64,000 nucleotides of DNA, taken from NCBI GenBank assembly GCA_029718625.1, contig CM056379.1:58493626-58557625 (forward strand). Reading direction: 5' to 3'. Position 1 is the first letter of the stretch. Every line of letters begins with the position of its first letter. The DNA comes from Synaphobranchus kaupii (Eukaryota > Chordata > Actinopteri > Anguilliformes > Synaphobranchidae). The position numbers and the translations under genes are program-made. Under the pieces are notes generated by a model, which was not told the DNA's origin, did no database searches, and was given only the letters and a program-made list of their open reading frames with translations. Below are positions 10,447 to 20,770 of this stretch, piece by piece.

Positions 10447-11624
10447 ATGATGATTGAGAAGCTGGTGGTTTTGCTTGTGCTGCTCACTGACAGTTCTACA
10501 CAGTCTGAAGGTAAGAGCATTTACATTTTGAAAGAGCTGATTGTCAAAATCATTGAAATGCATGCTTATGGTGGCTCATAACTGTACCTTGATAAAAAAA
10601 TATATATATTTGGAGCAGTAACTTCAGGATATATTTTCTTTTCAGCAGTGGCACTTGAAATCTATTAAAATGCAGTGGGGTGCAAAAATGTGGGCCTCTG
10701 CCTATTTTATGTGTTGTTTTTCTTTGCCTATGCCAGGAGTTTTGTTCCCTATTTCTTTGTGTTTTCCTTCCCTGTCGCGGACATGGTTCCGCTTTACTGG
10801 TATTCCACTCCGTGGTTTACCTTTAGATTCCTCTCTGTCGCGTCTGGTCCTCCGAACCTGACTTCCCCATTATAGTACCATTTAAAGGTCTGGTTAGCTT
10901 CTGTTCACTTAGATATTAATTGTAAAAGGCATTTTGACCAGGGCTGCCCAAATGTTTGCACCCCACTGTAGCTTATTTTACACTCTCTGAAACCCCAACA
11001 GATCTCACAGGGAAAGTTTTTACATTCCCTTTGGCGTCTACTACTCGATATGCAACACTCACACCTGATGTGGAGGGACCTTTTTTAGCTCTGACACTCT
11101 GCCTGAGATCCTTCCCTGACAACAGAAGAGCAAATAGTCTCTTCTCACTGGCCACACCATCATACGCCAATGCTTTTTTGCTTTTTCAACCAGAAAAAGG
11201 AAGATATAATGTCAATGTCAATAATAATTTTCATGAATTCTTTGGGATGCCAGACAATCAATATGAAACTAATTCTGTCTGTTGGACCTGGGTCGGTAAA
11301 ACTGGACTTACTCAAATTTGGGTGAATGGAAAGCGCAGCATAAGGGTGAAGATCACCACTGATGCTGTCCTAGCTGGAAAACCCATCATAATCCTTGGCC
11401 AAGAGCAGGACAATTATGGTGGGCGCTTTGACGCAAACCAGTGTTTCATTGGAGACCTTTCAGATGTGCACATGTGGAATTATGTTCTTAATCCTTGTGA
11501 AATCCAGAATTACATGAGTGCCAACACATTTACACCAGGAAATGTTCTGAACTGGAAAGCACTAACTTACAAAGTGAATCATGAAGTGCTTGTAGAACCA
11601 GACCAATCAGGAGGCTGTAATTAG
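10447..11624 (+). CDS. Short pentraxin (CRP/SAP-like), two exons
   Basis: Secreted innate-immune lectin of the C-reactive protein/serum amyloid P family, which forms rings and binds ligands through calcium. Exon 1 is 10447-10510 (signal peptide core LVVLLVLLT, donor GTAAGA). Exon 2 is 11002-11624 (acceptor ccaacag). The splice joins in phase 1 to give SEDLTGKVFTFP, and the total is 228 residues, the usual length. The two disulfide cysteines are present (LTLCLRSF and SVCWTWVG). The pentraxin signature HxCxSWxS is altered: its His reads Ser and its final Ser reads Gly. The second calcium cluster is partly kept (GQEQDNYGG, FDANQ, with Asp for the usual Glu), but the Asp-Asn pair expected after SYA reads AlaAsnAla. 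Calcium binding may be weakened. The Met at 10450 could also start the protein. Confidence 0.88.
10673..10968. mobile_element. 296-bp TIR element in the pentraxin intron
   Basis: The ends are inverted copies of CAGTGGGGTGCAAA, followed by tttgggc-like bases. TA follows the right end and TG precedes the left. It carries no transposase. Its core (about 10712-10880) is an LTR-like segment including ctctgtcgcgtctggtcctc, which matches the end of the chromovirus LTR at 33216. The right end lies 33 bases before the exon 2 acceptor. Confidence 0.7.
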
Positions 11625-11660
11625 CAAGCATACACATTAAAAAGAACGCAAAAAAGTACT

Positions 11661-11666
11661 AATAAA
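11661..11666 (+). promoter_or_regulatory. Polyadenylation signal of the pentraxin gene
   Basis: AATAAA 37 bases after the stop codon, the first such hexamer downstream. It implies a very short 3' UTR. Confidence 0.6.
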
Positions 11667-12817
11667 CAAATGGCTTGCTTTGAGGATACACATTTTTAGG
11701 GCTTCTTATGGATGTAGTCTGTTTGCATTTAGAACATATACTTTGTTTCTTGGATAGCATAGTTATCTAGGTCTGAATTATGTGACATCTTTACTCACTG
11801 GTCTGGGAAATTTGTTACCCTGGGCTGGTGCTATAGATCAATAAGAGCATTGTTCTCCTGAAGTGCATCAATCTGTTTAAGAGTGTTACATAGTAAATGT
11901 AATATAATTCTCAAAAGAATTGTACAACAAACCTCCTACCATTTCTCTTCACTTACAAAAAAGGCAATATGAAATTTGTGTGAAATCTCAGATTTGTAAC
12001 AATTGTGATTTTCAGATACATAATGTACTGAAGACTATAAGTAATGTGTCCCATACATTTGTAATAATAGTATTGTTCAAATTTGTATCACATTTTTCCA
12101 TGCTTTTCCATACTCATTTTCACAAGGTTATTTTCTCTCTGTATATTACGACAATACTATGGTTCTACAACAATGGTATAAAAACGGATTAAATGCAGCA
12201 ATAACCTGTCCTCTGCCTGAATCTCACTTATTTAAAACTTCATAATAAGACCATGTACATTAACAAATACTATTATAAAAGGGGCAGTCGTTTTTTGTGG
12301 GGGGGGGGGGTTACATGCATTTGAACTGCTGATTAAAGGGAAAGTGTGTGAGGATTGTGTTTATTTAAAAGTTAGACACAATGTTTTGTCAAATATTGGC
12401 CGAAAGGGGTTTTATTAATTACAAATTTCAAATGACATTTGCTACTCATCTCTAGGACCATTCCTTCAGAGAAATATAAAATGAGCTGAGGAAAAGATAC
12501 TGATTAATTATATTCAAAACCATTCAAAAGGTATTTGTGAAATCCAACAAATTATCACATTTACTGAATTGATACCAGATTATTCTTACAATGGAAGAAT
12601 GAGCAACATTTAAAAGCTTTTAAAAATGAATGCTGGGTGCTGCAAAATGGGTGCTGCAATTTCTTTCTGGATTCTATACAGATTTATTTCTTAAAAACGG
12701 AAATAAATGCCCCAGCGTCCATCCATTTTCTCACAGTATTAATGGTCATAAACCTGCCATTTATTGGACAGCATAACTATGTTGTTAATATGCCCTCTAG
12801 TGGTTAATGGATGTTAA
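11667..12817. other. No gene seen; G homopolymer
   Basis: AT-rich DNA without a convincing gene. A run of 12 G at 12299-12310 is an assembly-risk site. Confidence 0.5.
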
Positions 12818-13336
12818 CCCCCCCCCCCCCCCCCCCTCAGTTGGTGCTCCTGCTGCTCTATTACACTTTCCCTAACTGTTTTCTCTCTCTCTTTTTTCTA
12901 CATTCTGCCGGCGGGGCTTATGCCCCGCATCTCGAGAGTTGCTGTCCGGCTTCCTGTCCGTCAGCGCATGCCCCTCCCTCCTTACCACCGCTGTCAGCTG
13001 CTCCCACCGCCATCGGCGCCCGGTTCCCCACCATCATTGCCGCCACATCTGGACTGTCATCTAGCTGCTACAAATTCTATTATCATGGACATTGGCTGTT
13101 TTGACCATGCTGGTCTTTAAGCCCTAGACCCTGAGCCGACCAGAGGAGGATGGGTTCCCCCCTTGAGTCTGGTTCCTCCCAAGATTTCTTCCTAGTTACA
13201 CCAGGGAGTTTTTCCTTGCCACTGTTGCCTTTGGCTTGCTCTTGTGGGGGGTTTCGGCTGGGTTTTTCTGTGAAGTGCATTGTGAGAACTGGTTGTGAAA
13301 TATGCTATATACATAAATATTGATTTGATTTGATGT
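12818..13336 (+). mobile_element. C-run followed by a 5'-truncated L2 LINE 3' end
   Basis: A 19-base C run (12818-12836) precedes sequence with gaggaggatgggttcccccc, aagatttcttcctagttaca and ggagtttttccttgccactg, ending in a (gattt) repeat tail. The same phrases occur reversed in the 3' UTR of the L2 element at 44331-44880. Only untranslated 3' sequence is present. The short frames over it have no protein similarity I recognise. Confidence 0.65.
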
Positions 13337-13496
13337 TGGATAATTAAGCCTCCCCCATAGGGGTGGCTTATACCAGTTGTTGGGTTTCTTTCTACATTGA
13401 TTTCCCGCAGGAATTATATGCGTCATCAGACTCCATGTCCACCCACTAGTCCCAAAACCACTCCTTTTTTTTTTTTTTTTCTTCTTCTGGCCAGTT

Positions 13497-14265
13497 AATA
13501 TTGTGGTGGCGGAATCTCAGAAACCGCAAGGCGCTGGAACTAGTCCTTGTACATCAGAGATGTATATTTACTGAAGTTGTGCAACATCTATTTGCTTTGT
13601 GACCTTGACCTACTTTTCGTCCGGTAGGGTGGCCATCTTAGAAAACATGTTTTTGCTGATAACTCGAGAACTATATGTCCGATCGGGACAAGCAAAATAT
13701 CAACTTTGAGCTTGACCTGGGGAACATCTTTCTCAAATAACAACTATATAGGTCAGAGGTCAAGGTCAAGGTCATATGGCCAATTGCAAAAGAGGTGCGA
13801 CAAAAATTGGCACTCAAAATTTGTGGAGAGGGAATCTCAGAAACCGCAAGGCCCTGGAACTAGTCCTTGTACATCAGAGATGTATATTTACTGACGTTGT
13901 GCAACATCTATTTGTTTTGTGACCTTGACCTACCTTTTGTCCGGTAGGGCGGCCATCTTGGAAAACATGTTTTTGCTGATAACTTGAGAACTATATGTCC
14001 GACCGGGACAAGCAAAGTATCAACTTGAAGCTTGACCTGGGGCACATATAACAACTATAGAGGTCAGAGGTCAAGGTCACATGGCCAATTGAAAAAGAGG
14101 TGTGACAAAAACTGGCACTTTTTTGTTACAATTGTCTATACTGTATGTCATTGTTCATCAGAGATGTATATTTACTGAAGTTGTGCAACATCTATTTGTT
14201 TTGTGACCTTAACCTACTTTTTGTCCGATATGGCGGCCATCTTAGAAAACACGTTTTTGCTGAAC
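13497..14265 (+). repeat. 330-bp tandem repeat array (units 1-3)
   Basis: Unit 1 starts near 13512 (aatctcagaaaccgcaaggc) and unit 2 near 13832 with the same phrase. A third, partial unit begins near 14158 and is cut at 14265 by the element at 14268-18050, then resumes at 18053. Each unit carries gaccttgacctac and a cluster of AGGTCA half-sites. No coding capacity seen. Confidence 0.8.
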
Positions 14266-14777
14266 TACCCAGGTAACGAGGAACGTTTGGGATCTTTAAA
14301 GAATGTTCCCTATACAGCCCTGTAATATCATTGCAGAACATTACATTGGAAACATTCTGGGTGTATAGGTGAATGTTACTCCAAGATAACAGAAGAACAT
14401 TCTAGGAACATCCTATAAATATCACAAATGTTGCATTGCTTTCCCTGGATGTCATAATGTTGAGTTCCTTTCAAGTCCTCAGAGCATTCCTAAAACTTGA
14501 TTGTCGAACTTCCCCTTCACATTACAGGAACATTCTATGTAACATTAAGGGAATGTTCTCGAATGTTAGTAGAAACGTTCCGTTTGGGTTTCTCTCACGC
14601 TTGGATTTAACGTTCCCTTATTGTGAAACCGGAGTTCATTACTAACATCCCCATACATTCTTGCCACGTCATTACAAAACGTTACTTTGAGAACATTCTG
14701 GGGTGTATATATAGGGGAATGTTACTCCAAAATAACAAAAGAACATTCCAGGAACATCCCATAAATGTTCGAAATGT

Positions 14778-14905
14778 TCAAACCTCTGTCTTTCGTGCTC
14801 GCGAGTCGTGAAAACGCGCAAATGTGATTTTCTCCGACTTTGGAAGCTTATAACTTGGGATTGGTAACAGCTATAGAGCTGAAACATGGTATCCTAACTT
14901 ACTTT
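14778..14905 (+). repeat. Dispersed repeat Z, copy 1
   Basis: Shares long near-identical phrases (gtcgtgaaaac, ccgactttggaagcttataa, taacagctatagagctgaaa) with 58862-58992 in the same orientation. Class unknown. Confidence 0.7.
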
Positions 14906-15359
14906 CTTTTCTACATGTCGTGTTTAATGAATGTTATCACAAACGACCATGGACAGGCAAGTTGTTGACTCTCATGTACACACACATGCGCATAGCGGAA
15001 ATTCATGCAACATTATTTTTGGGTAAAAACTCTGTCTGCCTAGGATAGAAACTTGTGCCATGTTGTTTGCCCAAGCTTCTTGCGGCAATAAATTGGCTAA
15101 ATGTTTTGACATTTTAAGTGATACACTTCATGCGGTGAAATTGCATCTACTTGTCGGCCAAAGCAATGACATTTTGAGAAATGCATCCACATTAATCCAT
15201 ATTGTTTGTCTTTGAATTTACAACTGAATCACATATAAAAATTATGACATAAAATGTGCACATTTACATTGTAGATTTTAGCCAGTCTAAAAAGGGCCAA
15301 ATGAGAGCTTGGAATGGTATTCCATATTTCACCAACATTTTAACGTTTATATCTGGGTC

Positions 15360-16165
15360 TGTGCTCAGTGGATATATGCAGATGACACCACCATTGTAGG
15401 ACTGATATCAAGGGACAACAAGGCAGCCTACCAGCAAGAGGTGGAGAGGACAGTTGCATGGCGAAAGGAAAATGACCTGGTCTTGAATGCAAAAAAGACA
15501 AACAAGATCATCATCAATTTCAGAACAAAAAAGTCAACAAATATGCCTATTCTCATCGACAATGAACCAATCCCCATAACCGACTCCAAGTTCTTTGGAA
15601 CACACATCAGTAGTAACCTAAACTCCAACCACCTAATAAAGAAAGCCCAAGAAAGAGTACTTCCTCCGCCAACTGAAAAAACTTAAGAGTTAAGAAAGGT
15701 CTTCTCATTCAATTCTACAAAGCCATCACCCAAAGCATCCTAACTAACATCCTATCAATCACCGTCTGGTATGGAAATACAGCACAGCACACAATAAAGG
15801 ACATGGACAGAATCATCTCCAGAGCAGCAAAGATCACAGGCAAACTCCCCACACTGGACTCCGTACATACTTAAGGCATAATCAAACGTGCGACCAAAAT
15901 CATCATGCACCCTCTCCAATATGCCTTCTGGTAGAAAATGTAGATTGGTGGGAGACAGGACAGATCGCTTCAACCTACGCTCCTTTCCCCAGGTCATCCA
16001 AATCATTAATGCACACCTGTAAATTGTCTTGTATTTATATATACTGTGAATATTTCTCTTTTATGTTGAATGCGGTGTACTGATAGCAGCTCCTTTTCCC
16101 TGTACTCAAATTAATTCCCCCAGCCTAGCTGTGTGGCAATAAAGCACAGAAATCCCATCATAATA
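15360..16165 (+). pseudogene. Rex1/CR1-type LINE reverse transcriptase fragment
   Basis: The 5'-truncated 3' part of a LINE ORF2. It begins at the RT catalytic box (YADDTTIVGLIS), then NDLVLNAKKT, a thumb region and, after frame breaks near 15650, SITVWYGNT and ITGKLPTLDSV, which match the CR1/Rex1 carboxy-terminal pattern. Stops and frameshifts prevent expression. The 3' end near 16130 (tgtgtggcaataaagcac) fits this LINE group's short tail. It lies inside the TIR element at 14268-18050. Confidence 0.7.
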
Positions 16166-16902
16166 TCACTTAGAAATGGTTTGGTATTTCATTTTGTGCA
16201 ACTGTCACTCTAAGAGGATGACTGGACCTAAACCATGCCAAGAAATGCACCCCGGACCATAACAGAGCTGCCAGAACCCAATGTATAACATAATATGCAG
16301 TCTTCATTTACCCCATGTTTACTTTAATTTGTCACCCATCTGTATGTGAGTGTAATGTTGCTTTAACAAATTTAAAAAATGTTACATTGAATGCAACTCT
16401 TTCAATAGGGTCACTGGTGTTACTTAATTGGGTCACTGGTGTTGAAATGTGTTTCCATTGTATATTAAAACATTTTTATATTATTGAAGACATGTGGTTT
16501 TAGCTAAGGGCCAGAAATATAGTTTTAGCTAATTGAACACAATTAAACCCAATTCAAGTGAAAGCAAAAGATTCTCAAGATAAAAAAAACCTCATTTTGA
16601 AATTTCCTCTAAAAGGGACAGCTACAACATCCTTTAAAAAGTCACATACGATACTTGAAATATTTCCTTTGCACAGATAGATGTCATTATGATTTGAACA
16701 TTTTATACCCTATAAAATGTGTTAAGGTAACCCACTAGCTACAGAAAATGACATAGTCACAAACATTTGTGACCTCCTATTTGGTAATGTAATATTTATG
16801 AATACAATTGAAAATACAAAGTATTCTTTGGCACAGGTCTGGTACAACCAAAGTCCTATGTTATAGGTTGGTAGTGTGTTTTCAGAGTTAAGCTCTATCA
16901 TC

Positions 16903-16985
16903 ACAAGACCGTGGTGTAATGGGCAGAGGCGAAAGCTCTTGACGAAAGGACCACAAGTTTGAGTCCCGGCATCAGCAGGATCTAA
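16903..16985 (+). repeat. tRNA-derived SINE head
   Basis: Contains an A-box-like ccgtggtgtaatgggcagag and a B-box-like agtttgagtcccgg with tRNA spacing. It does not fold as an intact tRNA, so I call it a SINE rather than a tRNA gene. Confidence 0.5.
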
Positions 16986-17219
16986 ATTGAGTAAGACAAT
17001 GTTGTATGGAAGTTGTTGTAGAACTCCCCCTGGAGTGTCCTTAAACCCTCATTGCGTTGCACTGCATACCATAACCTGAAAGCTGTGGACTTATACCTCC
17101 TTTGCTTTTCCTATCAGTCATCACTAAATACTGTCTAATAAAGCCAAAATGTGAAAAAACACTCTCCCAAATACTGATGGTGAGCCCTTGTGTTAGGCAT
17201 TTAAACCTTTTAAATGAGT

Positions 17220-17940
17220 GTCCCCCTAATGTTATATAGAATGTTCCTGGAACGTCATATTGAATGTTTGAAGAACACAAGAAGAAGGTTCCCAGAACAT
17301 TCCCCCTACGTTATATGGAATGAACCTAGAATGTTGCACTGATGTTATATACAATGTTTGTAGAGCGCAAGAGGAAGGTTCCCAGAATGTTTTCCTCATG
17401 TTACATCAAACCTTGCCCTGATGTTTTATGGAATGCCCAGAGAATGTTCCCCTGATGTTATATAAACTGTTCGTAGAGTGCAAGAGGAAAGTTCCCAGAA
17501 TGATATCCTCATGTTACATAGAACGTTCCTCTGATGTTTTATAAAATGCTCCTAGAATGTTCCCCTGATGTTAGAGAAAATGTTCGTAGAGCTCAAGAGG
17601 AAGGTTTCCAGAATGTTACCCTCATGTTACATAGAACATTGCCCTGATGTTTTATGGAATGCCCAGAGAATGTTCCCCTCATATTAAATAAAATTCTCTT
17701 AGAACGCCAAAGGAAGGTTCCCAGAATGTTAACCTCATGTTACATAGAATGTTCCCCCAGATGTTTCATGGAATGCTCATAGAATGCTCCCCTGATGTTA
17801 TATAAGCTGTTCATAAAGCACAAGAGGAAGGTTCCCAGAACAATACCCTCAGGTTACATAGAATGTGCCTAGAACCTAAGAGGAATGCTTCTAGAATGTT
17901 TATAGAATGTTAAAGGGACGTTCCTCAGAAACGTTGTGTG
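17220..17940. repeat. 113-bp tandem repeat, about six units
   Basis: The anchor phrase gaggaaggttcccag recurs at 17371, 17484, 17597, about 17710 and 17824, a steady 113-114 bp step, with diverged flanking units. Units combine ctgatgttatata and catgttacatagaa with aatgttcc words. Confidence 0.85.
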
Positions 17941-18052
17941 AAAGTTCTTAGAACCTGAAAACAACTCAACATTGCATCAACCAGGGAACGTTTAGAGCAA
18001 CCTTAGTAACATACAGGGAACATCCCTAGCATGTGATTTTGTTAGCTGGGTA

Positions 18053-18162
18053 TATATCCGATCGGGACAAACAAAATATCAACTTGACACTTGACACTGA
18101 CATGTTTCTCATATGACAACTATATAGGTCAGAGGTCAAGGTCATATGGATACATTCAACTT
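18053..18162 (+). repeat. Remainder of the third 330-bp repeat unit
   Basis: Continues the unit cut at 14265: tccgatcgggacaaacaaaa, then ggtcagaggtcaaggtcata, matching units 1 and 2. Confidence 0.8.
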
Positions 18163-18334
18163 AACAGCCTAGCATAATTTACCCATCTCAGTGTCCCAAC
18201 ACATCTACATATTTACAAGGCATAGTTCTCCTGTGGTGAGTCATGGTCTGCAATATAAAAGGGAATTATATTGAAATTGGAATTGCAGCGCATTGGGAAG
18301 AAAAACAAACCAAGCCAGTGGAAGGTCAGGCGGG

Positions 18335-18500
18335 GGGAGGCTTTTTTCCTGATCGCTCAGCGATGTTGTTGTATTACTAATTCTATGGCTTATTACTTAA
18401 ATTTATTTGGATGCTGCCAAGTTACGGCTTGGCAGTGCATGCCCCATACATAAATATAACCAAGAGTTTGCCACTTTTCAGGGTTTCCTTCAGAAATAAC
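18335..18500 (+). repeat. Repeat Y, left part (DIRS host site)
   Basis: Matches 26165-26255: the ccaagttacggcttgg hairpin, gcatgccccatac and gagagtttggcac-like phrases, then cagggtttcctacagaag. It continues at 21326 after the DIRS insertion. Class unknown. Confidence 0.65.
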
Positions 18501-18726
18501 AAACGGTTATGACTGTAAACATGTTCTATGAGTTCCGGATGACCATTAGGGTCATCAATATGGATGGCCTTCTGGGGCCAGATGCATCAAGACTTTTATA
18601 CCAGAATTGTCACGGTACATGACCCCCACGTAGTGACGTAATTCTTCCCATAAATGGGGGAGCGTCACTGAGGAAGTCCTCGAAACAATTTTCTCGCCCT
18701 TAAAAGGTCCCGAGTGACTATGAACC

Positions 18727-18822
18727 CTAATGGTCATCCAGAACTCATAGAACATGGTTATAGTCATAACCGTTTGTTCTATTTCATTCCTCCGACCATT
18801 AGGGTCATCAATATGGATGACT
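18727..18822 (-). repeat. DIRS internal complementary region
   Basis: Bases 18727-18775 are the reverse complement of the left outer end (18501-18549 region), and 18776-18822 that of the right outer end (21279-21325 region). The two end copies meet head to head at about 18775/18776 (cataaccgttt then gttctattt). That is the arrangement defining the DIRS ICR, used to template circular intermediates. Confidence 0.8.
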
Positions 18823-18856
18823 TATACCCAAAGTGTCAGGAGGGACTATCATCCTT

Positions 18857-19080
18857 ACGTGGATGCCAAGGCTGCAGGTAAGACGGTTGCACCGACCTTT
18901 GAGCCTGGCTCCACATTGACGTGATAAAACCTCGTAAATGTGCACGGGGACGTCTATGTCGCCACTTCACAAATTTCTTTAAGAGATACACCTTCCAGGG
19001 CTGCCCATGAGATAGCCATACTTCTGGTGGACCGGCACTAGACACCAATAGGCGAGGGTTTAACACTTGCCTCATAGGCT
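18857..19080 (-). pseudogene. DIRS tyrosine recombinase, C-terminal remnant
   Basis: One minus-strand frame reads RSTRSMAISWAALEGVSL, then KEICEVAT, stop, TSPCTFTRFYHVNVEPG. It has the R..R/HxxR-type segment, a conserved SWA helix and the catalytic Tyr in RFYHV, as in DIRS/Ngaro recombinases. Two in-frame stops are present; one falls where Trp is usual (AT-W-TSP, TGG to TAG). The expected His of the HxxR motif reads Arg. It lies next to the 3' ITR and ICR, the usual position. Confidence 0.7.
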
Positions 19081-19597
19081 GTGGCTATTGCCTTCGCTAC
19101 CCACCGGGAGAGGCTTTGAGCCGAAAGTCTTTTAGTCTTGCCGTAGCAAACAAAGAGTTTCCCTGTACGTCTGAAGGAAGCAGTAGCTTCAACGTAGTGT
19201 CACAGTGCATGGACTGGACATATCATCTGACATGGACGCACACGTCCTACAATCTTTGGCCCATCGATACATATCAGGGCGTGACCAGCCCTTATTAAGC
19301 TTCACCAGAAAATTGTCCGATGCTGGCATGGCAAATTGTGTCTCATGAGGGGCTTGTCGGTGAAACCTAGACACCCCTGAATTGCTAGCCTGAGGCATAT
19401 CACAGCCCATGCCTGCCAAGGCCGTGCGGAGAATGGTATTTAGGGAGGCCGAGTAACCCACTGAGCTGGTGGTGGGTCATACCGACCCTCTATCAGATTA
19501 GTCTTCTGTCTCAGACCGACTCTGGTTAAAGTAGCTGTTTCATGCTGCAGTAGAAAGGGCATCAAACACATCACAGTCTGGATCCCTGCTCGGATCC

Positions 19598-20056
19598 TCA
19601 TGTGTAGGGGGCCCCTGTTACCACATTCCTGCGGTCTCCCAGCATTTCCGTCAGCTGTTGTACTGCTGCGCGTAGCTGCGTAACTTCCACGGACAGGTTG
19701 TCACCCTTGCCAGCCTTGCCCTTCTTTCGCACAGGGGCTTTGGTGGCGGAAGTATCCTTACGTTTGGGCGCAACCTTTATAGCCACTGGCGTTCTGCCCG
19801 AGGGAGGCATGTGGGTCATGAACGCATCCAATCGAGCCTGCTTATTCTCCAGTGACATGCCCATACAGCAGGGACAGGTGTCTGAGAATGCTTCCTGCAG
19901 ATGCCCTATGCTGAGGCACAAATAACAACGGGTGTGCCCGTCGGCCAAATCCATGGCTGAAATCCATGCCTTACACAAATAAAGAGCACTCGCAGATGAA
20001 ATACGTGGCAGTGGTCTATAATAGGGGAAGCCCAGGCAGCTAGTGTAGCGAAGCAC
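19598..20056 (-). pseudogene. DIRS gag-like ORF1 fragment
   Basis: A 152-codon minus-strand frame with a Cys/His cluster (GHTRCYLCLSIGHLQ then DTCPCCMGM) near residues 40-65, a basic stretch (APKRKDTSA...RKKGKAGKG) and a final heptad-like segment (LRAAVQQLTEML). I recognise this as the ORF1 type of fish DIRS elements. Codons before about residue 20 run into the upstream repeat leader, so the true start is unclear. The downstream minus frame (19461-19189) may be more ORF1 after a break. Confidence 0.6.
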
Positions 20057-20770
20057 GCATACTCTGCCTTACAAACCAAACGAGGTAGTACGAGAGCTGT
20101 ATCTCACCGCTTGTGCGGTAACAGATCTCACTGGGATATACTCACCACACCCAGGTTCGATCATCTCGTGCTTTAGTACAATAAAGAGCAACTGCAGATG
20201 ATAAACCGTGGCAATGGTCTTTAGCAAGGGAAGTGGAAGCAGACAGTGTAGCGAAGCACGCATACTCTGCTTTATAAACCAGTTGACATAGCACCGTTGC
20301 TAGCCGATTAGGAAGCCTCACTGGTGTGCTCGCGCGGCCAGTGCAGACTTAGAATCAATCACCGCAGCTGTAGCTCAACGGTTGTGCGATAACGGATCTC
20401 CCACGTTAGCACAGAATAAAGAGCAGCCGCAGACGATAGAATGTGGCGGTGGTCTTTAGGGAAGTCGAGGCAGATAGTGTAGCGAAGCACGCATTATACA
20501 CCAACCGTCGCTAGCCGATTGGGAAGCCTCACTGGTGTGCTCGCGCAGCCAGTGCAGACTTAGAATCAATCACTGGAGCCGTAGCTCCCCGATTGTTTGG
20601 TAGTCGATCTCACTGGGATATACTTACCACGCCCAGGTTCAATCAATGGAATCTCATGCCTTAGCACAATAACGAACACCCGCAGACAGTAAAACGTGGC
20701 GGTAGTGTTTAGTAGGGGAAGTCCAGGCAGATAGTGTAGCGAAGCACGCTTACTCTGCCTATAATCACAG
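20035..20770 (-). repeat. Tandemly repeated DIRS leader
   Basis: The phrase agtgtagcgaagcacgc recurs at about 20042, 20245, 20476 and 20733 (steps of roughly 200, 230 and 260 bp). Each copy is accompanied by ccgattgggaagcctcactg-, ggatctcac- and acgtggc-like blocks. It lies directly upstream of the gag-like frame. Confidence 0.7.

Larger units (their letters stand above)
14268..18050. mobile_element. 3.8-kb TIR element of unassigned superfamily inside a repeat unit
   Basis: The ends are short inverted repeats, CCCAGGTAAC left and CCCAGCTAAC (reversed) right. TA lies at 14266-14267 and 18051-18052, and the two halves of the split 330-bp unit match unit 1 across the site. The interior is rich in gaatgttcc/ggaacatt words on both flanks (14280-14770 and 17220-18020) and also holds a LINE fragment and a SINE. 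No transposase is seen, so it is non-autonomous. Confidence 0.65.

Noticed and set aside
16903..16985. Functional tRNA gene
   Set aside because: A- and B-box-like words are present, but the arms do not pair and SINE-like sequence continues downstream.
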